The notes beneath the pieces are model-generated. The model saw only the letters and a program-made list of their open reading frames with translations. It was not told the DNA's origin and searched no databases. This document shows, in pieces, positions 9,534-20,589 of a stretch of 64,000 nucleotides of DNA; position 1 is the stretch's first letter, and every line of letters begins with the position of its first letter. Location of the stretch: contig CAUYUJ010015497.1 of NCBI GenBank assembly GCA_963575745.1, positions 113,566-177,565 of the forward strand, read 5' to 3'. Both the position numbers and the translations under genes were made by a program. Origin of the DNA: Prorocentrum cordatum. Lineage: Eukaryota > Sar > Dinophyceae > Prorocentrales > Prorocentraceae.

Positions 9534-10886
9534 GTATCTTAAAGATTGCAAGATAACGTTGAAAACTTGATATTGCATGTCCTAGAACGTTGAAACATTG
9601 AAAGCTCGATATTGGAGTGGGGCTTATGCTGATAAATCCTTAGACAAGCGGAGCGCACGTGTTCGCCTCCACGTCCGTTGGGAGATTGAGGAGGCGGCGA
9701 CATATAATCTGTTTTAATTTTGGCATGGGGAGCCGGTTTGGATATTGAAGGTCGACATCTTCAGATAACTTACGATGATGATTCTGCAGATGTGTCAAGC
9801 ACAGTCCTTCGCCTCCTCCCCCGCGGGAAACCAAGGTATGAACACTGCAAAAGACTTGTGCTGAACATTCTTCGGCAAACACGCGTGCTGACTCGACTAC
9901 ACGTGAGAGTGGTCCCCTGTCTAGAATGACCTTTGGTCCATTCGGGGCGTTCGAATCCAATTGGCAGGATTCCGCGGTTGCCCGCTGGCGCAAAAAGTTT
10001 TTCGAGGCGCGTCCCGCCGATCGTTGATGCGGCGCGGGGGTACTGCCTTGCGCGATTACAGCCGGACCTTGGACCAGAAACACGTCCTTCAAGAACAGGA
10101 GACCCTCCGAAGCCAAAACGCAGAGCATCCAAGGGCACTCTCCGCATGATGCTCAAAAAACAACCAACAAACACGAAACTTACATCAGGGTGCGCTCCCC
10201 GAAACGACCTCGATCTTATACCTCGGTCCGACTGAACGTTGGGCTTGCACGGGGGCCACTGAAGCCGCGCGCCACGCGTCGCCCGAGCGCGCAATCGACT
10301 TTCGCACTCGCGCACTCGTTCGGCCGCGGACCCGGCGCTCGCGCATACGGAATGGTCACAGGCGCGGGACTGCCAGGCAGCAGAGCGCGATGCACCGCAT
10401 GTTCGAGCGCAGAGGAACAGGCGGCGGCCGCGGATGGAGGCGAGAGGAAGGCTGAAGGGACCTAGGGCCTAGTGACACACACGCGCAAAAAAACACAAAC
10501 CCCAGGATCCCCTGTACCCGCCGGCCCCCTATTGCGGGGCCGCCAAGAGGCGAAGCGAAGATTTGCTGCTCCCTGCATCAATTGCAGACTCCACTTTCCA
10601 ATGTGATGGCTCCACCTTCTGCTTTCTATTCTTAACTGTAACTGAGCGCGCGACGGGGAGGGGCCGACAAGTCATACCTTGCCGCGCCCCTCCAGGGTTC
10701 GCAGACTTCCCGGGGGGCCGCGGGACAATAAACACACGTGAAATTCGCGCCCCTGCGTCCATAAACCTGCTTAAATTACGCAGCGATCGCGTCCCCGAGG
10801 CCAGCCTTGAGGGCCACATCTACTCGTATTAGCTATCATCGTTAATAAAGGCATACAGAGTTACATGCTCCGACTCGCAATGAGCG
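9534..10886. other. Unique region of uncertain coding status
   Basis: Mixed-complexity DNA with overlapping stop-free frames on both strands between 9,640 and 10,315. Fragments in more than one frame look mildly protein-like, on the minus strand for example VVESARVFAEECSAQVFC, but strand and exon limits cannot be decided from sequence alone. It could hold the 3-prime end of the minus-strand gene that begins at 27,006. Confidence 0.3.
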
Positions 10887-11200
10887 CTAATTGAAAACAT
10901 GTCCCATGCGATTTCTAAGTTGATTGAACGTTAACTTCACACTAATGCCATGTCGCCCCGCCCCACCCCTCCTCCCTCTATTCCTCTTCCCCCCTGCGGC
11001 GTCTCCTCGACAGGAGACGCCGCCCCCTCCCGCCGCGAATGTTTGCCTCGGCGGGCGCGAAGTGCCAGCGCAAGGGGGCGCGCGCTCCCGATTCTGGGCG
11101 CGCTGATGGCGCGTTCCTTCACTCAGTGAGGCCGTCGCAGCTGGTTCGCCTGCCTGTCCCCCCCGCCGCCCCAGGCCGCGCGCGCCTCCGCCGCGATCGC
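10887..11200 (-). CDS. Minus-strand gene, possible last coding segment
   Basis: Frame ending at 10,887 with the C-terminal sequence ISVKLTFNQLRNRMGHVFN preceded by a basic Gly/Arg-rich stretch. It is the most downstream protein-like piece in line with the minus-strand segments that start at 27,006. Membership of the same gene is inferred from strand and style only. Confidence 0.35.
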
Positions 11201-11407
11201 CAGGCGTTCCTCGACCAGCTTCTCGGCCGCGGGCGCGTCTACGTCGCGCAGCTCCGCAACGCGTTGAACGCGGCAACTCAGGGCGCGCTGCCGGCTGAAG
11301 CGGCGCCGCCAGAAACCGCCTTGCAACTGCGCGAAACGCCGCGACTCCACGTCGTCAGCAGCGCCGAGGGCGCCGCGCGCGGAGCGTCGAGCGCCCCAGG
11401 CAGCCAT
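11123..11407 (-). CDS. Minus-strand gene, coding segment with acceptor
   Basis: Opens with ATGGCTGCC at 11,407 directly after TTCATAACAG, a good 3-prime splice-site context. The frame contains RVAELRDVDAPAAEKLVEER and continues into an Ala-rich helix-like stretch. The composite element C1 starts 36 bp upstream on the minus strand, so that element would lie in the preceding intron. Family not recognised. Confidence 0.5.
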   Translation of the reverse strand: MAAWGARRSARGALGAADDVESRRFAQLQGGFWRRRFSRQRALSCRVQRVAELRDVDAPAAEKLVEERLAIAAEARAAWGGGGDRQANQLRRPH

Positions 11408-11442
11408 CTGTTATGAACAGCAGATCCGGCGCATCTCGCAAG

Positions 11443-13670
11443 AATTATCCCGGCAAAGCAACCTAACATCGATGTGTAGGAGCACATCTGGAAGCATTCC
11501 CCTTAAGATTCGGATGAGAATCCAGTTGTAGAATTCTGCTGTTCTCGCAGTCGTAGTCGCATTCGCGATGACAGTCGCAGTGGCAACGGCAGTCGCAGTC
11601 ACAGCCTCAGCCTCAGCCTGCCTCAGCCTCAGCCTCAGCCTGCCTCAGCCTCAGCCTGCCTCAGCCTCAGCCTCAGCCTCAGCATCAGTCTGCCTTCAGC
11701 CTCGGCCTCAGCCTCAGCCTGCCTCAGCCTCAGCCTGCATCAGCCTCAGCCTCAGCCTCAGCCTGCCTCAGCATCAGCCTGCCTCAGCCTCAGCCTGAGC
11801 CTGCCTCTGCCTCAGCCTCAGCCTGCTTCAGCCTCAGCCTCAGTCTGCCTTCAGCCTCGGCCTCAGCCTCAGCCTGCCTCAGCCTCAGCCTGCATCAGCC
11901 TCAGCCTCAGCCTCAGCCTGCCTCAGCATCAGCCTGCCTCAGCCTCAGCCTCAGCCTCAGCCTGCCTCAGCCTCAGCCTCAGCCTGCTTCAGCCTCAGCC
12001 TCAGTCTGCCTTCAGCCTCGGCCTCAGCCTCAGCCTGCCTCAGCCTCAGCCTGCCTCAGCCTCAGCCTCAGCCTGCCTCAGCCTCAGCCTCAGCCTCAGC
12101 CTCAGTCCCTGCCTCCTCAGCCTCAGCCTGCCGCAGCCTCAGCCTGCATCAGCCTCAGCCTTAGCCTCAGCCTGCCTCAGCCTCAGCCTGCATCAGCCTC
12201 AGCCTCAGCCTGCCTCAGCCTCAGCCTGCATGAGCCTCAGCCTCAGCATCAGCCTGCCTCAGCCTCAGCCTGCCTGAGCCTCAACCTCAGCCTGCCTTGG
12301 CCTCAGCCTCAGCCTGCTTCAACCTCAGCCTCAGTCTGCCTTCAGCCTCGGCCTCCGCCTCAGCCTGCCTCAGCCTCAGCCTGCATCAGCCTCAGCCTCA
12401 GCCTCAGCCTGCGTCAGCATCAGCCAGCCTCAGCATCAGCCTGCCTGAGCCTCAGGCTCAGCCTGCCTCTGCCTCAGCCTCAGCCTGCTTCAGCCTCAGC
12501 CTCAATCTGCCTTCAGCCTCCGCCTCAGCCTCAGCTGCCTCAGCCTCAGCCTGCATCAGCCTCAGCCTCAGCCTCAGCCTGCATCAGCATCAGCCTGCCT
12601 CAGCCTCAGCCTCAGCCTGCCTCAGCCTCAGCCTGCTTCAGCCTGCTTCAGCCTCAGCCTCAGCCTGCCTTCAGCCTCGGCCTCCGCCTCAGCCTGCCTC
12701 AGCCTCAGCCTGCATCAGCCTCAGCCTCAGCCTGCCTCAGCCTCAGCCTCAGCCTCAGCATCAGCCTGCCTCAGCCTCAGCCTCAGCCTGCCTCAGCCTC
12801 AGCCTCAGCCTCAGCCTCAGCCTGCTTCAGCCAAAGCCTCAGTCTGCCTTGAGCCTTGGCCTCAGCCTCAGCCTCAGCCTGCCTCAGCCTCAGCCTGCAT
12901 CAGCCTCAGCCTCAGCCTCAGCCTGCCTCAGCATCAGCCTGCCTCAGCCTCAGCCTGCCTCAGCCTCAGCCTCAGCCTGCTTCAGCCTCAGCCTCAGTCT
13001 GCCTTCAGCCTCGGCCTCAGCCTCAGCCTGCCTCAGCCTCAGCATCAGCCTCAGCCTCAGCATTCAATGTGGCCCGGGAATGGAGTTCTGGGAACTCGAA
13101 GAACACGAAGTGGCCTACAGTTGGCTCCGGGCATTCAAAATCATGCCCAGGAATGGAGTTCTGGGAACTCGAAGAGCACGAAGTGGCCTACAGTTGGCTC
13201 CGGGCATCCAAAATGTGGCCCGGGAATGGAGTTCTGGGAAGTCGAAGAGCACGAAGTGGCCTACAGTTGGCTCCGGGCATCCAAAATGTGGCCCGGGAAT
13301 GGAGTTCTGGGAAATCGAAGAGCACGAAGTGGCCTACAGTTGGCTCCGGGCATCCAAAATGTGGCCCGGGAATGGAGTTCTGGGAAATCGAAGAGCACGA
13401 AGTGGCCTACAGTTGGCTCCGGGCATCCAAAATGTGGCCCGGGAATGGAGTTCTGGGAAATCGAAGAGCACGAAGTGGGCACGAAGTGTGTGACTGTATG
13501 CGAAAAACGATCCCCGCCGGCAAACCCCAACAGCCCCCCAACTGCCACCCAACTGCCCCCAACGGCTGCCCAGACCCCCCTGTGGAGTAATGTTGAAGTA
13601 ATGTTGAAGTAATGTGCTGCTCTCTTTTTAGACCACTAGAAACCTATCAGTCTTCGATGTTAGGTAAAAA
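11443..13670 (+). mobile_element. Composite satellite-carrying element C1
   Basis: Order: a unique left module (11,443-11,590), a CAGCCT hexamer array with TGCCTCAG variants (11,590-13,060), about six 73-bp tandem units (13,064-13,480), and a right module ending GATGTTAGGTAAAAA. Subterminal inverted repeats ACCTAACATCGA (11,461-11,472) and TCGATGTTAGGT (13,654-13,665) match perfectly. Flanks CTCGCAAG (11,435-11,442) and CTTGCAAG (13,671-13,678) agree at 7 of 8 bases, a plausible target duplication. No coding capacity is evident; the long plus-strand ORFs come from the repeats. Confidence 0.75.
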
Positions 13671-13707
13671 CTTGCAAGCCAAAAACGGCCGCGGCAAATG
13701 GATGGAG

Positions 13708-14725
13708 AATTATCCCGGCAAAGCAACCTAACAGCGATGTGTAGGAGCATATCTGGAAGCATTTCCCTTAAGATTCAGATGAGAATCCAGTTGTAGAATT
13801 GTGCTGTTCTCGCAGTCGTAGTCGCATTCGCGATGACAGTCGCAGTGGCAACGGCAGTCACAGTCACAGCCTCAGCCTCAGCCTGCCTCAGCCTCAGCCT
13901 CAGCCTGCCTCAGCCTCAGCCTGCCTCAGCCTCAGCCTCAGCCTGCTTCAGCCTCAGCCTCAGTCTGCCTTCAGCCTCGGCGTCAGCCTCAGGCTGCCTC
14001 AGCCTCAGCCTGCATCAGCCTCAGCCTCAGCCTCAGCCTGCCTCAGCATCAGCCTGCCTCAGCCTCAGCCTCAGCCTGCCTCAGCATTCAAAATGTGGCC
14101 CGGGAATGTAGTTCTGGGAACTCGAAGAACACGAAGTGGCCTACAGTTGGCTCCGGGCATTCAAATTCATGCACAGGAATGGAATTCTGGGAACTCGAAG
14201 ACCACGAAGTGGCCTACTGTTGGCTCCGGGCATCCAAAATCTAACCCGGGAATGGAGTTCTGGGCACTCGAAGACCACGAAGTGACCTACAGTTGGCTCC
14301 GGGCATCCAAAATCTGGCCCGGGAATGGAGTTCTGGGAACTCGAAGAGCACGAAGTGGCATACAGTTGGCTCTGGGCATTCAAAATGTGGCCCGGGAATG
14401 GAGTTCTGGGGACTCGAAGACCACGAAGTGGCCTACAGTTGGCTCCGGGCATTCAAAATGTGGCCCGGGAATGGAGTTCTGGGAAGTCGAAGAGCACGAA
14501 GTGGCCTACAGTTGGCTCCGGGCATTCAGAATGTGGCCCGGGAGTGGAGTTCTGGGAGGCCGAAGAGCACGAAGTGTGTGACTGTATGCGAAAAACGATG
14601 CCCGCCGGCAAACCCCAACAGCCCCCCAACGGCCCCCAACGGCTGCCCAGACCCCCCTGTGGAGTCATCTGCTGCTCTCTTTTTAGCCCATTAGAAACCT
14701 ATCAGTCTTCGCTGTTAGGTAAAAA
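13708..14725 (+). mobile_element. Composite satellite-carrying element C2 (short form)
   Basis: Same module order as C1, but with a hexamer array of only ~220 bp (13,868-14,090) and about 6.5 units of the 73-bp repeat (14,090-14,575). Both subterminal inverted repeats carry the same change relative to C1: ACCTAACAGCGA at 13,726-13,737 and TCGCTGTTAGGT at 14,709-14,720. Flanks GGATGGAG (13,700-13,707) and GGATGAAT (14,726-14,733) match at 6 of 8. It sits 37 bp from C1 in the same orientation. Confidence 0.75.
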
Positions 14726-14769
14726 GGATGAATAGCGAATAAATGAAAAGAAACAAAAGAATAAGGGAG

Positions 14770-15198
14770 AGGGCTGCGAGGGAGAAAGCCCCGAGTCAGA
14801 TCGACATACCCTTCCTGCGCAAGAGGGAGAGGGGAATCCGACCTCTGTTTCTGAGAAAGCCGAAGCGTTCCCATCGCAAGATCCGCGCGAAAGGCTGTGA
14901 GAAAAATCTGGAAATCAATGCGGCGCTGAACCATTTTTGGGCGCGAGCACGCTGCCGCGACGCTCGGCGAAGCGAGCGCCCGCGCCACTGAAATCCTCGT
15001 CGCTGTGGGCCCAGCGCGTCTCGGGCAGATGCCCCTGCAGGGCTTCCAAGCCCACCTCGAGAATGGATGAATCTTCGGTTTCGTTTGATACACTCTGTGG
15101 CGCACGCCGCGCAGGGCGGCGCATTGCAGGCTGAACTTGATCGACTGGACATGCAGGATTCCCCCATGCATGCTTCCACATCGCAAGCAAAGACAACG
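14770..15198 (-). CDS. Minus-strand gene, coding segment between C2 and C3
   Basis: Begins after ATTTGTCTCAG (acceptor at 15,199-15,200). Protein-like stretches occur in two frames: first NETEDSSILEVGLEALQGHL and a following SDEDFSGAGARFAERRGS, then, after a phase change near 14,930, RIDFQIFLTAFRADLAMGTL. There is no room for an intron at the phase change. Composite elements flank it on both sides, as expected if they occupy introns. Confidence 0.45.
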
Positions 15199-15211
15199 CT
15201 GAGACAAATGA

Positions 15212-17401
15212 AATTATCCCGGCAAAGCAACCTAACATCGATGTGTAGGAGCACATCTGGAAGCATTCCCCTTAAGATTCGGATGAGAATCCAGTTGTAG
15301 AATTCTGCTGTTCTCGCAGTCGTAGTCGCATTCGCGATGACAGTCGCAGTGGCAGCGGCAGTCGCAGTCACAGCCTCAGCCTGCCTCAGCAGCCTGCCTC
15401 AGCCTCAGCCTGCCTCAGCCTCAGCCTCAGCCTGCTTCAGCCTCAGCCTCAGTCTGCCTTCAGCCTCATCCCTCAGCCTGCAGCATCAGCCTCAGCCTGC
15501 CTCAGCCTCAGCCTCAGCCTGCAGCATCAGCCTCCTCAGCTCAGCTGCCTGCAGCCTCAGCCTGCCTCAGCCTGCATCAGCCTCAGCCTCAGCCTCAGCC
15601 TCCTCAGCCTGCCTCAGCCTCAGCCTCAGCCTCAGCCTGCAGCCTCAGCCTCAGCCTGCAGCCTCAGCCTCAGTCTGCCTTCAGCCTCGGCCTCAGCCTC
15701 AGCCTGCCTCAGCCTCAGCCTGCATCAGCCTCAGCCTCAGCCTGCCTCAGCATCAGCCTGCCTCAGCCTCAGCCTCAGCCTCAGCCTGCCTCAGCCTCAG
15801 CCTCAGCCTGCTTCAGCCTCAGCCTCAGTCTGCCTTCAGCCTCGGCCTCGGCCTCAGCCTCAGCCTCAGCCTCAGCCTGCCTCAGCCTCAGCCAGCCTGC
15901 CTCAGCCTCAGCCTCAGCCTCAGCCTCAGCCTCAGCTTCAGCCTCAGCCTCAGTCTGCCTTCAGCCTCGGCCTCAGCCTGCCTCAGCCTCAGCCTCAGCC
16001 TCAGCCTGCCTCAGCATCAGCCTGCCTCAGCCTCAGCCTCAGCCTGCCTCAGCCTCAGCCTGCAGCCTCAGCCTCAGCCTCAGTCTGCCTTCAGCCTCGG
16101 CCTCAGCCTCAGCCTGCCTCAGCCTCAGCCTCCAGCCTCAGCCTGCCTCAGCCTCAGCCTCAGCCTGCTTCAGCCTCAGCCTCAGTCTGCCTTCAGCCTC
16201 GGCCTCAGCCTCAGCCTGCCTCAGCCTCAGCCTGCATCAGCCTCAGCCTCAGCCTCAGCCTGCCTCAGCATCAGCCTGCCTCAGCCTCAGCCTCAGCCTG
16301 CCTCAGCCTCAGCCTCAGCCTGCTGCAGCCTCAGCCTCAGCCTGCCTTCAGCCTCGGCCTCAGCCTCAGCCTGCCTCAGCCTCAGCCTGCATCAGCCTCA
16401 GCCTCAGCCTCAGCCTGCCTCAGCCTCAGCCTGCCTCAGCCTCAGCCTCAGCCTGCCTCAGCCTCAGCCTCAGCCTGCCTCAGCCTCAGCCTCAGCCTCA
16501 GCCTCAGCCTGCTCAGCCAAAGCCTCAGTCTGCCTTCAGCCTCGGCCTCAGCCTCAGCCTGCCTCAGCCTCAGCCTGCATCAGCCTCAGCCTCAGCCTCA
16601 GCCTGCCTCAGCATCAGCCTGCCTCAGCCTCAGCCTCAGCCTGCCTCAGCCTCAGCCTCAGCCTGCTTCAGCCTCAGCCTCAGTCTGCCTTCAGCCTCGG
16701 CCTCAGCCTCAGCCTCAGCCTCAGCCTCAGCCTCAGCCTCAGCCTCAGCCCTCAGCCTCAGCCTGCCTCAGCCTCAGCCTCAGCCTGCCTCAGCATTCAA
16801 AATGTGGCCCGGGAATGGAATTCTGGGAACTCGAAGAACACGAAGTGGCCTACAGTTGGCTCCGGGCATTCAAAATCATGCCCAGGAATGGAATTCTGGG
16901 AACTCGAAGACCACGAAGTGGCCTACAGTTGGCTCGGGGCATTCAAAATGTGGCCCGGGAATGGAGTTCTGGGAACTCGAAGAGCACGAAGTGGCCTACA
17001 GTTGGCTCCGGGCATCCAAAATGTGGCCCGGGAATGGAGTTCTGGGAAATAGAAGAGCACGAAGTGGCCTACAGTTGGCTCCGGGCATCCAAAATGTGGC
17101 CCGGGAATGGAGTTCTGGGAAATCGAAGAGCACGAAGTGGCCTACAGTTGGCTCCGGGCATCCAAAATGTGGCCCGGGAATGGAGTTCTGGGAAATCGAA
17201 GAGCACGAAGTGGGCACGAAGTGTGTGACTGTATGCGAAAAACGATCCCCGCCGGCAAACCCCAACAGCCCCCCAACTGCCACCCAACTGCCCCCAACGG
17301 CTGCCCAGACCCCCCTGTGGAGTAATGTTGAAGTAATGTTGAAGTAATGTGCTGCTCTCTTTTGACACCACTAGAAACCTACCAGTCTTCGATGTTAGGT
17401 A
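15212..17401 (+). mobile_element. Composite satellite-carrying element C3
   Basis: Left module (15,212-15,372), hexamer array (15,375-16,795), about 5.7 units of the 73-bp repeat (16,796-17,215) and right module. Subterminal inverted repeats ACCTAACATCGA (15,230-15,241) and TCGATGTTAGGT (17,389-17,400) are perfect and of the C1 type. The right end stops short of the AAAAA tail of C1 and C2, and the flanking octamers ACAAATGA and ACATAGCA agree at only 5 of 8. Confidence 0.7.
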
Positions 17402-17625
17402 ACATAGCATATTTCATCGCTGCGTCCTCGGCGACACACGCATCGCACAGCTCGTCGGCCAGCGTTTTCCCAGAGGGCGCCATGTGTCGGATAACAACAG
17501 CTTGCCCTGCAATGCGCAGTGCTTTTTGTGTCTGATGGTTTTCGTGGTCCAAGAGTGGATTCGATCCGCTTCCGGCGTCCGCTCGTGCCAAAGACTCGGG
17601 CGCCCCCGTGGCGCCTTGCAATTTT
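17401..17625 (-). CDS. Minus-strand gene, coding segment beside C3
   Basis: Minus frame with clear protein character: NPLLDHENHQTQKALRIAGQ followed by IRHMAPSGKTLADELCDACV and EDAAMKYAML, after which translation runs into C3. A possible acceptor TTGCAAG lies at the upstream edge. Unrecognised family. Confidence 0.5.
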
Positions 17626-17799
17626 CGTCGCGCGCGCGGCCAGTGAACCCTGTCATATGCATTGATATGAATAACATTTGCCCCAACCAATCGTCGGCCG
17701 CGCCCATCAACTGCGCGCAACCAATCGGTTCTTCAGACCGACTGGTCTACCCATGAGATGACATCATTGGCGATATAGCAACACGCTGTTCACTTAAAT

Positions 17800-18150
17800 A
17801 TTGGATCAGCTGCGTCTTCGCGCGCCTATGGCCCTTCCGCGGCGCCGCGCTGCCGGCGCGCTGCGGCTGGGGGGCCCGCGCCGGCGAGGGGGGGGGGGGC
17901 GCGGGGGGGCGCGGGGGAAGGAGACGTGGAGTGAAGGGGCCTGCCGCGGCGTCGCGCGGCTACCCCGGCAGCGCCCCGCCACGTTGAACTGCGGGAACCC
18001 GAACACTTATTTCCAGCATCCCCAATCTGCGCGCACCCTCACGAGCGCGGGCTCGTAGCCTAGATCAGCACCTGCCTTCTCGCCCCTGCGAAAGTTTGAC
18101 TTCAGCCAAGCTCTGCCGCCGCGGCGGGCTGCGGGGTACCCACCTGCTAC
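17800..18150. other. GC-rich stretch with G-run, nothing supported
   Basis: Includes a plus-strand G10 run and Gly/Arg-rich open frames. It lies between protein-like minus-strand segments and is probably intronic. Confidence 0.3.
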
Positions 18151-18165
18151 CATGAGCAGAAATCT

Positions 18166-18948
18166 TCAAGACATCCATCTTGAAGACATCGCGCTTCTCA
18201 TGTCGTGCCACGCGTTCGTGCTCGTGGGGGCCTTCGTCAGCCCAGCGATGAGCATGCGTAGCTTGTGCGCCTCCATCGCCCTGGGCAAACCTGGCAAATT
18301 TAAGCGCGCCGTCTCTACAGACTGGTCGCGGCCCCACTGGCGCGGGGCGCCGTCGGCCCGCAGACCTGCGGGAATCGCCGAACCGACTTGCATTGCCGAG
18401 AGGCAGCGTTGCGCGCGACTCTTCCCAACTTTATCCAGGCCGCTGGTGTCTTCCAGTTTTTCCAACGCGCCGCGTTGCGCCAGTTGGGCAGCAAAGAATT
18501 CGCGCGGCAAGCCGAAAGCGACGCGCTCCTTCTGCTCGCAGCTGCGCCTCCTGTTCCAACAACGGGCCTCTGCGAAGTACGTCCTGCGCCACAAACTGCC
18601 TCGAAGAAATCGCCTCCGCAGCCTCCTGGATACATTGCCGCTGACGTTTGCCCACTTGCCTTGCTGACGTCCTTCGCGACCGCTCCTGGGCGGCTGGTCA
18701 AGTCGCCGACTCCTCGGTGGCCTCCCGCGCGGGCCTCGCCCAGGAGCGACTGGACTTGGGCGTGGGCGAGGGTGTTGGTCGCCGCCGGCGTGCCCACGTT
18801 TGCCCTCGACCTCCTGACGTGAGGAAGAGACGCAGTATCATAATGGCAGTCGCGTTTGCCGAGCATCTCTGCCCACTGAGAATCTGGGAGCCCCGAGGCG
18901 AAAATCCACGGCGGAAGAAGTCGCTGACGACGGGCCGACATCGGTGGC
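18166..18948 (-). CDS. Minus-strand gene, segment in three successive frames
   Basis: Reading 5-prime to 3-prime on the minus strand, frame 1 has PPWIFASGLPDSQWAEML and TNTLAHAQVQSLLGEARAGG; frame 2 then carries CIQEAAEAISSRQFVAQDVL and LLEQEAQLRAEG; frame 3 continues with LPREFFAAQLAQRGALEKLE and MEAHKLRMLIAGLTKAP to TGA at 18,166. The switches (about 18,700 and 18,520) leave no room for introns, so single-base indels, either real or in the assembly, are likely. The upstream edge is an acceptor-like CCTGCGCAG followed by GAGGGC. Confidence 0.5.
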
Positions 18949-18966
18949 CCTCCTGCGCAGGAGGGC
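18949..18966. other. 18-bp palindrome CCCTCCTGCGCAGGAGGG
   Basis: Perfect palindrome at the upstream edge of a minus-strand coding segment. Near matches occur at 20,668, 21,691, 23,365 and 25,293. Read on the minus strand each looks like a splice acceptor, CCTGYRYAG followed by GAGGGC. Confidence 0.6.
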
Positions 18967-19174
18967 AAACGAGAACGCGGGTGTGATATTATTTAAAAAG
19001 CGCAGCGGCAGCAACATCGCAATTCAGACATGCGGTTGCACCAATAAAGCCAGCGAAAGGCCACCAGGCTATGCAGTAACACGTCTATGGATAACACCTC
19101 CTTGATCCATCGTCCTCCTGTTGCTCCTCCCCCATCATTCCCCTTCTCCTCCCTTCTCCTCCTTCGCCCCTCCT

Positions 19175-19528
19175 ATATGCGCGTGCCAGAACCTGGCGCG
19201 AGCTCGAGGAGCTCGGAATACTTCGCGCATGCGTGATTTCGACCCTGTCAGGTGGCGTTCGAGCGTGTCTTTCGCGTCGGCAAGCTGCCTCTGGAGAGCG
19301 GGCAGCTCCTTCGAGCCCGCGGCGCGCGCCTGCTCTGCCGCGGCGATATTGCAGCGGCACTCGTCCGCGAGGTTACCCTGGACATTGATGATGCGCTCGA
19401 TCTCTTGTGAGTAATCCGACCACGGCCTCTTCTCATTGCCCCCCTGGGAAACCCTGCACTTCGCCGTCAACTGGCCCCCGCGCTCGCGCAACGACGCCTG
19501 GGGCTTATGCAGCCCAGGCAGACCATTC
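19175..19528 (-). CDS. Minus-strand gene, helical charged exon
   Basis: Starts after a textbook acceptor TTTTTTTCCGTTCCAG (AG at 19,529-19,530). The frame contains GLPGLHKPQASLRERGGQLT, then WSDYSQEIERIINVQGNLAD and ALQRQLADAKDTLERHL, a heptad-like pattern suggesting a short coiled coil. The 3-prime limit is unclear because the frame runs into a GAA/GGA-rich stretch. Family unknown. Confidence 0.6.
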
Positions 19529-19554
19529 CTGGAACGGAAAAAAACAAAGCGCTC

Positions 19555-19835
19555 GATTATACCCCCCACCCACGCCGCCCCCGCCGCCGCGTCTGGCCCA
19601 GGGGGGCGGCGGAACGGGGGGGCGGGGGCGATTGTGCCCCCCCCCTTGGGTCTTGAAATTCTCCGCCGCCTCCTCAACCTCGGGGATCAGCGGGCGCGCG
19701 TCCGCAACCTCCACTTTCGACTCGGACGACGCTGCTGGCAGTCCCGATGGTGCGCCCATTGCGTCGCGCACGCTCGCGAGGTGCGAGCCGCTCCTCACAT
19801 CTGCGCCGCCAGGGATCGTCTTATGCGTCCATCTC
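19555..19835. other. C-run rich intron-like stretch
   Basis: Several C/G homopolymer runs precede the strong acceptor at 19,529 on the minus strand. Interpreted as intron. Confidence 0.35.
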
Positions 19836-20330
19836 TTATTGTGCCCTTCGTCCTCGACAAAAGAAATGCCTGGTCAACTCCTCATTCGTGTCATGAGTGG
19901 CGGGTGGATGCTTCTCCTTGGCGTCGAACTCTGTCGCGTCCTCTTCGTGCAAGCCGATTGCAAATTTGGTCGCTTTCTTGCGCGCGTCGAGATCAGTGAT
20001 GAGATAACATGGCCCTTCAGCATGAGAATCTGTGCTGGGGCAGGGGGCGTGTCCCTGTTCGAAAACTCCTCCTCTTGAACGCGGCCGCGAGACTGTCCAA
20101 AGTGAACGGCGGACCTCAAGATGCACGCAGCATTGCCGCGCCCGTTGTCCTCCCACATTTCCAAGAGGCGTTTCTGATCCCCTTGGTTCAAAAGCTTGCC
20201 CCACTGCGCCGGGCATTCCTTGGCGGCTCTCCTTTTGTCATCGTCGCTACATGTGCTGCTGTGCTGCACCGCGAGGAAGTGAGCATCCGGCTCAACTCCC
20301 CGCGGTCGAGGGCGGCGCACTTGGGCTGGG
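19836..20330 (-). CDS. Minus-strand gene, two-frame exon
   Basis: First frame: RRAAKECPAQWGKLLNQGDQ, KRLLEMWEDNGRGNAACILR and RVQEEEFSNRDTPPAP. A phase change next to a G5 homopolymer near 20,043 leads into YLITDLDARKKATKFAIGLH and KHPPATHDTNEELTRHFF, ending at a stop at 19,836. One extra base in the homopolymer would join the two frames without a stop, which points to an indel and not an intron. No domain recognised. Confidence 0.6.
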
Positions 20331-20500
20331 CCCTCGCCTTCTTGTCGGGGGCGCAAACGGTCGCGGCGACGCTGATGACGGCCGCTGGCATACAGCGCGG
20401 CGCGCGCTCCAGGAGGGCGAGGAATTGCGAGCGCACCGCTGCTCGCAAGCTCAGCGAGGAGGGCGCTCGATCAGGAAAGCTAAACAACCAGGGGCGCTGG
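20331..20500 (-). CDS. Minus-strand gene, small coding-like segment
   Basis: Frame with VRSQFLALLERAPRCMPAAV and VCAPDKKARAQPKCAALDRG, overlapping in DNA with the start of the next segment but in another frame. Its 5-prime edge is not defined. Confidence 0.35.
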
Positions 20501-20589
20501 AGCCGAAAAGACAACAAAAGTGCTGGATGGGAGGCCGCGGCGTTGCACGTCGTCGAATTCCTCTGTCAAATGGCAAAACAATGCCAAAA

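Noticed and set aside
11568-13060. CRISPR-like array
   Set aside because: Short hexamer repeats without unique spacers, in a eukaryote-like context.
15337-17052. 571-codon plus-strand ORF of Ser/Ala/Gln/Pro repeats
   Set aside because: Product of the CAGCCT hexamer and 73-bp arrays of element C3; 73 is not a multiple of 3 and all frames stay open, and the likely gene is on the other strand.
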